From Pseudomonadota bacterium (lineage in GTDB: Bacteria; Pseudomonadota; Alphaproteobacteria; Sphingomonadales; Sphingomonadaceae), in assembly GCA_023413015.1 (NCBI GenBank), contig JAEZQR010000218.1, positions 1-32,040 on the forward strand: a stretch of 32,040 nucleotides of DNA, read 5' to 3'. The notes beneath the pieces were generated by a model. That model was not told the DNA's origin. It did no database searches and was given only the letters and a program-made list of their open reading frames with translations. Made by a program: the position numbers and the translations under genes. Within the stretch, counting starts at the first letter, position 1. Each line of letters opens with the position of its first letter. This document shows, one piece after another, positions 1 through 8,020 of the stretch.

Positions 1-16
1 CAAGCCATCGTTACGC

Positions 17-1582
17 CTACAAGGCTCGCCACACCGCCCGCACGACCGCACGAACAGTCTCGTCGAGCGGCCCGTCGGTATCGATCTGCACAAGTTCGGC
101 GCCGGGAAACTCGCCCAGGCTTTCAAATTGCCACCGCTGGCGTACGGCTTCAGCGTTGGGACCGGCAGGCTTGTGGCGCTCCGCATCGCGCATGATCGCG
201 GTCTCTAGCGGCGCCGACAGACGGAGAACCAGGTTCGGCTTCGGGAGCGTCGCGTAGATCATTCGCTCGCGCTCCATTAAGCGGCGGGTCGTCGGCGACG
301 GCGTTGACTGGATCGTGGCCGCGTCGAATTCGCTGCTGTCGGTTGCTCCGGGTGTCGGCGAGGGATAGCGGTCCGAAATGACGATGAATCCCGAGGCGGC
401 ATCGCGCGCCGCGCTTCGCAGCAGCCGGCTACGATCATGCGCGAGGAGGACCCGCTGCGCCGCATAGACGAGTGAGATGCGTCCCTGCTTCCGCTGTCTG
501 ATCTTCCGCTGCTCGCGGGGCCGCTCGCCCGGCATGGCGGCGCGCAGAAGCGGCCTCAGCTTTAACGGCATCCAGGAAAGCGGTGAGGCCGGCGGCTTTC
601 CGGCGTGGATCCGCCGCACCGCGAGGTAGCGGCCGAGGCGTTTGGCCACCTCGCGGCCGAGCGTCGATTTGCCGGTGCCCTTGGGACCAACCAGCGCCAC
701 GATGGCGCCGCCGGTGAGTAGGGACAGGCCACGGCGCCCTGACCTTCGCCGCTCCAGAACCGCATAGAGCCGTGTCAGCCGCGAAACCTGGGCGGCTGTC
801 TCGGAAAGGCGGCGCAACGGGCGAAGGCGCCGCGCGACTTGGCGGCCCAGCTGCTTGCGCATTGCGACCGCGTCAGGGTCGGCGACCGCGCTGATTATCG
901 CATCGAACAGCGGGCGGTCGATGGCGGGAAACCAGGCCGTGCAGAGCGCCGCCGCATCGTCGCGACGGCATTGGGCGAGCAGCGATTCCAGTTCCGGCAC
1001 GACCTTGTCATAGTGCCGGTTGCACTTGCGAACCTCGAATGCGGTGACGTGCTTCAGGATGATCCTGATGACGAAGACCGCAAGCTCGGCCGCCGGCTCG
1101 GGCACCCGGACGCCATGCAGCACCCGGCATCGGGCAAGAAGGTCTCTCTCGATCGGCAGGCGATAGCTCTTGACCATGCTGTCGCCGCTGACGATCTGAA
1201 AATAGGCATGCACATCGCAGAGTTCGGCGGTGTCGTGGTCGAGGCCGAGCGCATGGATTACGCCCGGATGGCCGTAGCCGAAGCCGGACTGCGTCAACCG
1301 GAAGCCTGTATCCAGCAGCACGTCCAGGAAGATTTCGGCGTCACGAGGGTCGACCAGGATGTCGATGTCCTCCCGGCCAGCCAACGTGTCCTGGAGGCGA
1401 ACGTTGCTCTTCCAGTGACAGTAGCGCACTTCATGACGTTCAAGTCCGTCGAACAAAGCGCGGATGATGGCTTTCTCGCCCGCATCGGCGGCGCTCACCT
1501 GTGCCAGCTTTGGTAACAATGTGCGAGTGATGACCTCCTCTCGCTGGCTCGTGGTCGCTCCCTCGACCGGCTGCTCGTACAT
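17..1582 (-). CDS. Nucleotidyltransferase-like / P-loop (thymidylate-kinase-like) two-domain protein
   Basis: This 521-residue protein appears to join two enzymes. Residues about 45-230 resemble a nucleotidyltransferase fold: a CHWKSN stretch, then GREDIDILVD, which fits the paired acidic residues of that fold. Residues about 290-521 form a P-loop kinase domain with Walker A GPKGTGKST (about 298-306), a later SDRYPSP segment like the DR(Y/F) of thymidylate kinases, and an Arg-rich lid-like stretch (PREQRKIRQRKQGR). The start is supported by GGAAAGG seven bases upstream. Proteins of this two-domain type are often found in exopolysaccharide gene neighbourhoods, and a sugar transferase lies 2.8 kb away. 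The substrate cannot be deduced. It reads off the window's left edge side as the last gene of a minus-strand run. The domain assignments come from motif recognition without any search. Confidence 0.75.
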   Translation of the reverse strand: MYEQPVEGATTSQREEVITRTLLPKLAQVSAADAGEKAIIRALFDGLERHEVRYCHWKSNVRLQDTLAGREDIDILVDPRDAEIFLDVLLDTGFRLTQSGFGYGHPGVIHALGLDHDTAELCDVHAYFQIVSGDSMVKSYRLPIERDLLARCRVLHGVRVPEPAAELAVFVIRIILKHVTAFEVRKCNRHYDKVVPELESLLAQCRRDDAAALCTAWFPAIDRPLFDAIISAVADPDAVAMRKQLGRQVARRLRPLRRLSETAAQVSRLTRLYAVLERRRSGRRGLSLLTGGAIVALVGPKGTGKSTLGREVAKRLGRYLAVRRIHAGKPPASPLSWMPLKLRPLLRAAMPGERPREQRKIRQRKQGRISLVYAAQRVLLAHDRSRLLRSAARDAASGFIVISDRYPSPTPGATDSSEFDAATIQSTPSPTTRRLMERERMIYATLPKPNLVLRLSAPLETAIMRDAERHKPAGPNAEAVRQRWQFESLGEFPGAELVQIDTDGPLDETVRAVVRAVWRAL

Positions 1583-1650
1583 TCGTGAGCCTTTCCGCTG
1601 TTGCCTCTGCTCCGTCCCGCATCCCGTACCCGCCGCTCAGGGATCACCGG

Positions 1651-3579
1651 CTAGACGATGTGGTTGGTCGGGAGAGGCTGGCCGGCCGCATCGTGAAGCC
1701 AGGACAGTGCCTCTAAGGTGGGGATGGGGTTGCTCGTCGCCTGGGGCGCGCTGTGGGCGTGAGACGCTCCATCCTGCGTCGGGTTCGCCTCGAAAACGCC
1801 GGCGCCGAGCTTGGTTTCAGATGTCGAAGTGCTTGCGACGAGCGCGTTGCCGTTCGTGCCGCTGGTCCAGCCCGGCCCGAGGTCGATCTCGAACAGCCGT
1901 CCGTCGTTCTTCTGGTCCTTCCCGTAATCGACGGCATAGAGGCTCAGCCGGTCGCCATCGTTCGGGTTGCTGCTCGGGGCCAGCTCGAGGCCCTTGAGAT
2001 AGGGTCGGCTCCCATAGGCGGGATTGTAGTAGGTCGAGGAGTTCAGCAGGTTGATCGTGTTCAGAAGGTGGCCGCTGCCATCGATTTCGAAGATGGTGCC
2101 GCGATCCGAACCGGAGGATACAAAAAACACGTCGTGCTTCGAGCTGTAGGCCAGCCCCTCGGCGTTCAGCATCGCCGACGGCAGCGGGACGGAGCGGATC
2201 AGTGACCCGGTCGAGCTCAGCTCGAAGAGTGTGCGCGAGTCGCCGTTGAGCATGTAGATGTGCCCAGTCACCGGATCGATCTTGGGGTCTTCGGCATCCA
2301 TGATGCCGTAGCCAGCCACGCTGAACTCGCCGAGCTTCACAGATGGCTTGGCGGGATCGACCCAGAAGACCTTCTCATGATCGTCGTCCGTTATGTAGAG
2401 GTATCCGTTCGTCGGATTGTAGCCGATGCCGGTCGGTTCCTTGGTGAAGCTCGTCAGACTATAGGCGCCGAGCGACGTGCCGTTCGGGCTGATCGCCCAC
2501 ATATTCGTGGAGCTTCTGTACGGGCTCTCGTCATGCTCGGAGTCGACGATGAACAGCGCGTTCATCCCTGGGACGTAAGCTATCCCCGAGGGGTCGCCGA
2601 TACCGTAGCCCGAGGGATCGCCGGTCTTGTACTTGGTGGTATCGATCACCTGCACGACATGCGCGCTGATCGTTGGCGGCGGTGAGGGTGCCGCCGAGTC
2701 ATTGTCGTAGACCGTGACTGAAACCGGCGCGACGTTGAAACCGTCGTACCGCAAATCCGAACTCGACACCGAAAAACCGATGTTGCTCGTCTCGGTGCCC
2801 TCGATGAGCGTATCATCGACCGCGGTCAGCTTGATTGTCTGCGGCGCCGACCAGTTGGTTGGCGTAAAGGTTAGCGAGTGGGGGCCTGCGCTCACGTCCG
2901 AGGTGTCGAGGATCGTGACGACCACGTTGCTGGTGGGAGCTGCGGTCAGAGCCATGGTGAAGCTGTCGGTGGCTCCGCCCTCGGTCACGGCGCCCGTAGC
3001 TTGGCTGATGGTGAAGCCAGGATCCGGGCCGGTGCTGCTGTAGCTGACGGTCAGCGTCGGCTTGACCGCGGCCTCTGAAGAGGAAAACTGCCACCCGTCC
3101 GTTGAACTCGTCCTGATCGCCCACCCGTAGTTCTGGGCGCCCGCCGACCAGGCCTGAAGGCTGCTGGTCACATCGAAACTACCGGTGCCAAGCGCGATCT
3201 TGCTTGCCGTCAGGTCGGCGGCCGAAGCTGCCTCCGTACCGTCGAACTGAATGCCGGCGCCAAGCGAGCTCCAGGTCACACTTGTCTGGGTGGCCCAGTC
3301 GATGAGCATGCGGTGGAACGAGACGCTGCCGCTGGTCGAATTCGTCGTTTCGAGCGTGAGTGTCGCCGAGGTGATAGTGGCGCCCAGTGGAATCTGGCCT
3401 GCTCCTGTGCCGAAGAGTCCGTTGAAGGTGAGTAGCGCCTCGTGGTTGGCGCCGACGGTGCCATCGACATAGAGCGGCGTGGAGGTCACATAGCTCTTCG
3501 TCGGGTTCGACTCTTTTATGAAGGTATCGACGGTGCCTGAGTAACCGTTGGTGCCTTGCTGGAACGTCAATGTAGGCAT
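1651..3579 (-). CDS. DNRLRE-domain / Calx-beta-like / beta-propeller extracellular-type protein
   Basis: The protein has 642 residues. Residues 1-185 match the DNRLRE pattern, with conserved blocks such as LLTFNGLFG, ATLTLET and WAIRTSSTDGWQF, ending in PTLTVSY. Residues about 190-295 look like a Calx-beta or related beta-sandwich (VTEGGATDSFTMAL, DDTLIEGTETSNIGF). Residues about 300-600 form a repeated beta-propeller or SMP-30/SdiA-regulated-like region (PSGIAYVPGMNALFIVDSEHD, EPTGIGYNPTNGYLYITDDD, LNAEGLAYSSKHDVFFVSS). These architectures are typical of surface or secreted proteins, yet no N-terminal signal peptide is visible, so type I secretion is possible; no RTX nonapeptides were seen. 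The start has a good GAGGAG site seven bases upstream. It lies between the nucleotidyltransferase-kinase and the exopolysaccharide sugar transferase, so a role at the cell surface is likely but inferred. Domain identities are by eye. Confidence 0.78.
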   Translation of the reverse strand: MPTLTFQQGTNGYSGTVDTFIKESNPTKSYVTSTPLYVDGTVGANHEALLTFNGLFGTGAGQIPLGATITSATLTLETTNSTSGSVSFHRMLIDWATQTSVTWSSLGAGIQFDGTEAASAADLTASKIALGTGSFDVTSSLQAWSAGAQNYGWAIRTSSTDGWQFSSSEAAVKPTLTVSYSSTGPDPGFTISQATGAVTEGGATDSFTMALTAAPTSNVVVTILDTSDVSAGPHSLTFTPTNWSAPQTIKLTAVDDTLIEGTETSNIGFSVSSSDLRYDGFNVAPVSVTVYDNDSAAPSPPPTISAHVVQVIDTTKYKTGDPSGYGIGDPSGIAYVPGMNALFIVDSEHDESPYRSSTNMWAISPNGTSLGAYSLTSFTKEPTGIGYNPTNGYLYITDDDHEKVFWVDPAKPSVKLGEFSVAGYGIMDAEDPKIDPVTGHIYMLNGDSRTLFELSSTGSLIRSVPLPSAMLNAEGLAYSSKHDVFFVSSGSDRGTIFEIDGSGHLLNTINLLNSSTYYNPAYGSRPYLKGLELAPSSNPNDGDRLSLYAVDYGKDQKNDGRLFEIDLGPGWTSGTNGNALVASTSTSETKLGAGVFEANPTQDGASHAHSAPQATSNPIPTLEALSWLHDAAGQPLPTNHIV

Positions 3580-4411
3580 GCCCAGACTCCTCAGCCCCGT
3601 CGGAGCTTGCGCTGGAACATGCTACTTTGCCGCCACCCTGCTCCTAATCCGATGGGGCCAGATGGATTACGACGTTTGATTTGTTGTGTGCCGTCAATGT
3701 TCAGGGTTGGCCAAATTACGCCGCTGCGCCCCCTGCCGCACCGGTGGGACACAGCATCAGATGTGCCCGGCTCCCCTCAACGGCTCCTTCCAATCCCACA
3801 TCCGGACCGAAACGCATGAAGGGCGGCTAGGAATATACACAGAGAGCCCCGTTGCCAGGTTCCGCTAGCCCATGAGGGCACGGCCATCGGTTATGCGTGT
3901 CACCGTATCGCTCGATCGGATTACTCCAACCCGGCCTTTAGTCGCTTGGTGAAACCTCCCGTTGATAGAGAGGAGCAGACTTTATCGACATCGACAGCTG
4001 GTCGCTTGACTTGGGGCTGGGAAGCCGTCTGTGCCATGTCCCTAGGGGCAAGTCGGAGCGCTACTTTCGAGAAATATGCTCACCATAAGGGTGATAAGTA
4101 AGTGAGCATGTGCGCTCGCTACACATATTGCATAGCTGTAATATCAGTTGGTACTCGTTTTGGTCTGATGTAAATTTATCGTCACATATATGTTGGATGG
4201 ATTTAAGTAAAATTAAAAATCAATAAGCAAGTGATAGTCTTATAGATCTGGGTATCCCATAAGCCTATGTAAGATTAATTTCATAACAGCGATAGACTAT
4301 CGCTGTCATTAATGAATTTAATCTTATCTAATGACATATTTATGACTCGGGACGCATATTGGGAGCCTAGGCAGTAGCGCGAATACCAGCAGACAAAATA
4401 GGAGGGCACCC
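3580..4411. other. 832-bp gene-free region with AT-rich promoter zone
   Basis: No convincing gene is seen here. It separates the divergent DNRLRE gene and the sugar transferase gene. The left part (to about 4050) has near-average GC. From about 4075 to 4380 the sequence becomes strongly AT-rich, unlike the rest of the window. This part carries an 8-bp inverted repeat (ATGCTCAC at 4076-4083, GTGAGCAT at 4102-4109) and a perfect 21-bp palindrome at 4286-4306. The AT-rich stretch is the likely regulatory region of the exoY-like gene. A foreign or silenced (xenogeneic) promoter is an alternative reading. Confidence 0.55.
4286..4306. repeat. Perfect 10-1-10 palindrome, candidate operator
   Basis: The left arm ACAGCGATAG and the right arm CTATCGCTGT are exact inverted copies separated by one base. 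The element lies 106 bp before the start codon of the sugar transferase gene in AT-rich DNA. It has no T-run, so it is unlikely to be an intrinsic terminator, and it fits the shape of a dimeric repressor or activator site. The regulator is unknown. Two LuxR-type regulators lie 6-8 kb away. Confidence 0.5.
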
Positions 4412-5182
4412 ATGTCACTCTGGGGCGGGTATTCAGACTATTTCAATCCCGAGATGGAGCGAGCGACGGGACCGGTGGCGCACAGCGGCCACGAAGAGGC
4501 GTCCTATGACGGGTTGCGACAGGACGGCGTGCCTGTCCGCTGGCCGGGCCCCGCGGCGAAGCTGCGGTGGCGGGGCCTGAGGACGAAACGGGCCATCGAT
4601 GTCAGTCTGGCCGTGCTCCTGCTCGCGGTTTTCGCGCCGCTGGCCTGCCTCCTGGCCGTCCTCATAAAGATGAGCGGGCCGGGAACGGTGCTCTACAAGC
4701 ACCCCCGCATCGGCCGCTCGGGCCGGATATTCTCCTGCCTTAAATTTCGCACGATGTATGCGGACGCCGACGAGCGGCTCCGCTCGCTCCTGGCTTCCGA
4801 TGCGTCCCTGGCGCGGCAGTGGACCGTCCAGCAGAAGCTGGATCAGGATCCACGCGTGACGCACGTCGGGCGGCTCCTGCGCGCCACGAGCCTTGATGAG
4901 CTGCCGCAGCTGATCAACGTGCTGCGCGGCGACATGAGCTTGGTGGGGCCGAGGCCCGTTACGCCAAGCGAACTCGCGCGCTACGGGGCGGCTGCGGAGC
5001 TATACCTGCAGGTCCGCCCGGGTCTCACGGGCGTGTGGCAGGTCAGCGGGCGCAATCTGATCTCCTATGACTCGAGAGTTCAGCTGGATCGGGATTACAT
5101 AACCAACTGGCGGTTAACGACGGACCTGCGGATACTTGCCCGCACGCCCGGGGCCGTGCTGTCGCGGCGCGGTGCTTCCTGA
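4412..5182 (+). CDS. ExoY/WcaJ-type undecaprenyl-phosphate sugar-1-phosphate transferase
   Basis: This 256-residue enzyme should start exopolysaccharide repeat-unit assembly by moving a sugar-1-phosphate from a nucleotide sugar to undecaprenyl phosphate at the inner membrane. It has the short ExoY layout: an N-terminal tail, one hydrophobic helix at about residues 62-88 (AIDVSLAVLLLAVFAPLACL), then the catalytic domain. Family motifs are all present: KFRTMYADAD, DELPQLINVLRGDMSLVGPRP in order, and RPGLTGVWQVSGRN. The start has a strong AGGAGGG site. It stands alone on the plus strand behind a long AT-rich leader region, so it is probably controlled separately. A GC-rich hairpin follows the stop codon. 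The sugar (glucose or galactose) cannot be read from the sequence. Confidence 0.92.
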   Translation: MSLWGGYSDYFNPEMERATGPVAHSGHEEASYDGLRQDGVPVRWPGPAAKLRWRGLRTKRAIDVSLAVLLLAVFAPLACLLAVLIKMSGPGTVLYKHPRIGRSGRIFSCLKFRTMYADADERLRSLLASDASLARQWTVQQKLDQDPRVTHVGRLLRATSLDELPQLINVLRGDMSLVGPRPVTPSELARYGAAAELYLQVRPGLTGVWQVSGRNLISYDSRVQLDRDYITNWRLTTDLRILARTPGAVLSRRGAS

Positions 5183-5187
5183 AGGCT

Positions 5188-5217
5188 GGGCGGCGGGCGC
5201 ACGTCACGGTGCCGCCC
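5188..5217 (+). terminator. GC-rich hairpin after the exoY-like gene
   Basis: GGGCGGC (5188-5194) and GCCGCCC (5211-5217) form a 7-bp stem six bases after the stop codon. No T-run follows, so it could be an mRNA-end stabiliser or a weak terminator. Confidence 0.3.
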
Positions 5218-5572
5218 GCAGCTCGGAAGCTCGCTCGACCTGCGATGCCAATGATGCGTGTAGAGGTTCGGCGCCTGCAGCGGTCAGCACGTGACGCCTG
5301 ACGAGGTCCGGATACACCGCGAGGCCACTGGCCAAGCACGCCGTTCGATGCGATCAGCTGTCGGCGCCTTTGCGGCCGCCGAGCCATCGCGGCTTCGATT
5401 TGGTGCCTCGTGCAACGCGGGCACTATTCTTGGCAAACATGGCCGGCTGGCGTCAGCGACTGCCTATCGGCCGCTTGCCCGGAGACCGTGAACATGCTCA
5501 AGTCCGTTGCGATGGGAGGGCTGACGGTCGCTCGTTCACAGGACCTTCATTGCCCTAAGCTAGGGTGGGCGT

Positions 5573-5746
5573 GTGGAGCACTGGGGAGAGTCAAGGTCGG
5601 AATCCGACCCCTCTGGGCGGCAGCGCTCCGCCATGCCGGCTGATCGCAGCCGTTCTTCGCGTGGCCGGATAAACTGGCGCGCATGGGCCATTGCAGGATT
5701 GCTGAGCTGCGGCTTGTGGGTCCTGATCTTCAGTTTGCTATCATAG
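5573..5746 (+). CDS. Possible small single-pass membrane protein
   Basis: In the 649-bp stretch between the sugar transferase and the next gene, a short plus-strand frame starts with GTG at 5573 (57 residues; an internal ATG at 5633 would give 37). It has a polar, Arg/Ser-rich N terminus (DRSRSSRGR) followed by a C-terminal hydrophobic helix (WAIAGLLSCGLWVLIFSLLS) that ends at the TAG. An AGGGTGGG stretch precedes the GTG. The positive-inside charge and terminal helix make it a believable tail-anchored small protein, but no homologue is recognised and it could be chance. Nothing else supportable is seen in 5218-5831. Confidence 0.35.
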   Translation: MEHWGESRSESDPSGRQRSAMPADRSRSSRGRINWRAWAIAGLLSCGLWVLIFSLLS

Positions 5747-5831
5747 GGCGCAACCTCAAGGCCTTTCGCAGGGACGATCGAGATCGACGCCGAAGAGGGA
5801 AGCAGCGCGGCGTCTGCTTGAGCGCAGACCG

Positions 5832-6860
5832 TTAGAGCCTGGAGCCCTTGCTCGGCGCAACCAGCACCCGGTACGCCCGCCGCGAGAAATCCCATGTCCC
5901 CCGCCAAGTGTAGGTTCGGGTGCAGCGATCAAGGCCCCACGCCAGATTCCCGGCCATCCGGGCTAGGGCGCCAGCCGCTCCTGGCGTTGCGGCGATCAGG
6001 CGTGCCAGATGCTTGAGCCGCGTCATGCCTTTCGCGCCTAGATCCGACGGAATCGGAACGTCGAACAGGCCCTGCAGCGCCGCGGCCTGAACCTGCAGGG
6101 CGCGGCGTCCGGTCCGATCGGCCAGAACGGCACTGATGCGATGCCAGTCGACGCCTTCGTCCAAGTTGGCGAGTTCCGCGAGGTCGTGGAGATGGCGAAG
6201 ATCGAGTTTCAAGCGCCAATAATCTCCCTCCTTGATCATGTCGTGGACAATCAAGTGAAGCGCTCGCGACGTCGGCGACGGCAGGCGGACAACGATACCA
6301 TCTTTCTCAATGAGGGCAGATGACAGCCGCAGGTCCTGCGCGAGGTACGGCCTGGATCGCGTGCTCGGTTTGTCGTGCAGCTCGATGACAGCCGCATCCC
6401 CGGAGCGTGCCATCTCCTTGCCGGCAAGCTGGCAGTAGCCGAGTGTTTCGAGGGCCGCTCTGGCCTTAGGGGTTTCCGAAGGGGCGATGCTGATATCGAG
6501 GTCGCTTATCATTCGCGATCCGAGCCGTGCATCCGGCGCTGAGAAAAGATGGATCGCGCCTTTTAGCAGGGCCGGCTGGATACCTCGGCCGTTCAAGGCT
6601 CCAATGGCTTCCACCAGTTGCGCTTGCAGACGCTGGTTGCGCTGGCGGTTCTGCGCGTGGAGCAGTCCCAGATAATCGCGCACCGGAGGCGGAATCTCGT
6701 CCAACTGCGCCGCCTGATCGAGCGCGATATAGAGCGCGGGACCAAGCCAGCCTCGGTTCGCCATATCGAGGACCGTCAACCATTCGGCTTCGCGGGGAAG
6801 CTGCCCTCGCAAGGCTGCGGTCAGGAGGCGGAGAGCATATCCAGGGCTACTTAGGAGCAT
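5832..6860 (-). CDS. PF14907-type nucleotidyltransferase family protein
   Basis: The 342-residue protein fits the uncharacterised nucleotidyltransferase family NTP_transf_5. The signature is a leucine-rich N terminus, then PALLKGAIHLF (about 95-106), followed by RMISDLDISI, where the two Asp residues match the metal-binding pair of the fold. A His-rich IVHDMI segment follows. It overlaps the upstream PqqD-HprK gene by 10 bp, so the two are translationally coupled. In known neighbourhoods this family travels with HPr-kinase-related and PqqD-like proteins and is also seen near exopolysaccharide genes. Its substrate is not known for the family. It is the last gene of a three-gene minus-strand set. 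Confidence 0.8.
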   Translation of the reverse strand: MLLSSPGYALRLLTAALRGQLPREAEWLTVLDMANRGWLGPALYIALDQAAQLDEIPPPVRDYLGLLHAQNRQRNQRLQAQLVEAIGALNGRGIQPALLKGAIHLFSAPDARLGSRMISDLDISIAPSETPKARAALETLGYCQLAGKEMARSGDAAVIELHDKPSTRSRPYLAQDLRLSSALIEKDGIVVRLPSPTSRALHLIVHDMIKEGDYWRLKLDLRHLHDLAELANLDEGVDWHRISAVLADRTGRRALQVQAAALQGLFDVPIPSDLGAKGMTRLKHLARLIAATPGAAGALARMAGNLAWGLDRCTRTYTWRGTWDFSRRAYRVLVAPSKGSRL

Positions 6861-8020
6861 AGGGCGCGTAATGCGTCAGCCGCCTCGGGAAGATCACGGA
6901 AGGTCAAGCGACGGCACCGCGCCTCGTTGAGCGTGCCGACCAGCGAGTTGAAGCCGGCCACGCTCAAGCGCCGGTCACGGGCGGTGCCCTCCGAGATCAG
7001 CGCGGCAAGTGCGACGGCAGGATCGATGTCCTCAACGCATGTCCCAGCTTGGTCCCGGCGGTCCAGGAGAATGACGAACCCGATCCGCCGGAGATGCGCC
7101 GCGGCGATCGGATCAGGGACGAGGTAGCGGACCCTCTGGCCATCCGGGCGCCGGTAGGTCCGTCCTGTCGCTAGGCTCGGCCAATGACGAGCGATCAACG
7201 GCCACGAACCGGACTTGATGGCTGGCGGGAAGGGGAGGCCTGCCGTGAAGCCCTCTTCGTCCAGAAGGACGACGTCGTCGGCGACGAATTCAAAGCCCGT
7301 CTGCATCAGAGCGATGCCGAGCGTGGTCTTGCCGGCCCCTGGACTTCCGACCAGGAGGAGGACTCGGTCGCGGCAGGCAAATGCCGCCGCATGCAGTGCT
7401 ATCTCGTAACAGGCGTTACGCAGAACATCCTCGATCAGTTGGGCCTTCAGCAGCGGCACGAACTCCGGCAGCTCGCATGACCATGCCTGCTGACCCGGCG
7501 GGTGAAACTCCACACGTCCGCCGACAAGTCGGGCGCACAACTGCACGTCGCTTTCCGGAACATCCGTTTCCAGATGCCCAAACGCCGCCTGAACATCATC
7601 GAGCAGGGGGCGTGAGAGATGCAGTTGCACGGCCACACCAGCGATCATGATCGAGAGGCAGGTCAGTCGCGTGGCGGGGGCCGGGCGTACTGATGGGTGC
7701 GCGGGGACATTGGTGCCTTGGATTGGCACGAGCCGGCCCAAACCTGCCCCCACCACCTCGGCGGCGTCATCGAAGTCGACACCCGCATCAGCCAGCTCGC
7801 GCACGATTTGCTCTGGGCTCAGCCCTGCATGTCGGCAGCGCCAGACATAGGCACCCAAGTCGTCGAGCTCGTAGACGGCCTGCTGCATCTCGCTGAAGAG
7901 CAGGTTGCGGCCGGCTAGTGATCGCAGTACCGCAGCGTGCGCTCCGAAAGGTAGCGCAGGATGGTTCAGTGCGTAGCAGCCAAGCCTGTCATTTCCGCCC
8001 GGGGGGACCCGAATGGCCAT
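6851..8020 (-). CDS. Fused PqqD-like / HPr-kinase-related protein
   Basis: With the start at 8020 the protein has 389 residues. The N-terminal third (about 25-90) looks like a PqqD-type peptide-binding domain: RNLLFSEMQQAVYELDDLGAYVW, in the usual PqqD register, then LSPEQIVRELAD. The C-terminal half resembles HPr kinase: Walker A GSPGAGKTTL at about 224-233, then FVADDVVLLDEEG, the usual second motif of HprK. PqqD domains present precursor peptides to modifying enzymes, and HprK-like domains phosphorylate Ser. A longer frame to 8122 exists, but its first 34 residues are an out-of-frame copy of the upstream gene's repeats, so ATG 8020 (GGGGA nearby) is preferred. It overlaps the upstream small gene by 32 bp and the downstream gene by 10 bp. 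The combination suggests that it recognises and phosphorylates or otherwise acts on the small upstream protein; this is inference. Confidence 0.78.
   Translation of the reverse strand: MAIRVPPGGNDRLGCYALNHPALPFGAHAAVLRSLAGRNLLFSEMQQAVYELDDLGAYVWRCRHAGLSPEQIVRELADAGVDFDDAAEVVGAGLGRLVPIQGTNVPAHPSVRPAPATRLTCLSIMIAGVAVQLHLSRPLLDDVQAAFGHLETDVPESDVQLCARLVGGRVEFHPPGQQAWSCELPEFVPLLKAQLIEDVLRNACYEIALHAAAFACRDRVLLLVGSPGAGKTTLGIALMQTGFEFVADDVVLLDEEGFTAGLPFPPAIKSGSWPLIARHWPSLATGRTYRRPDGQRVRYLVPDPIAAAHLRRIGFVILLDRRDQAGTCVEDIDPAVALAALISEGTARDRRLSVAGFNSLVGTLNEARCRRLTFRDLPEAADALRALCS

Noticed and set aside
839..1516. Plus-strand frame of 225 codons
   Set aside because: It is antisense to the nucleotidyltransferase-kinase gene, with Arg/Asp-rich composition typical of GC-rich shadow frames.
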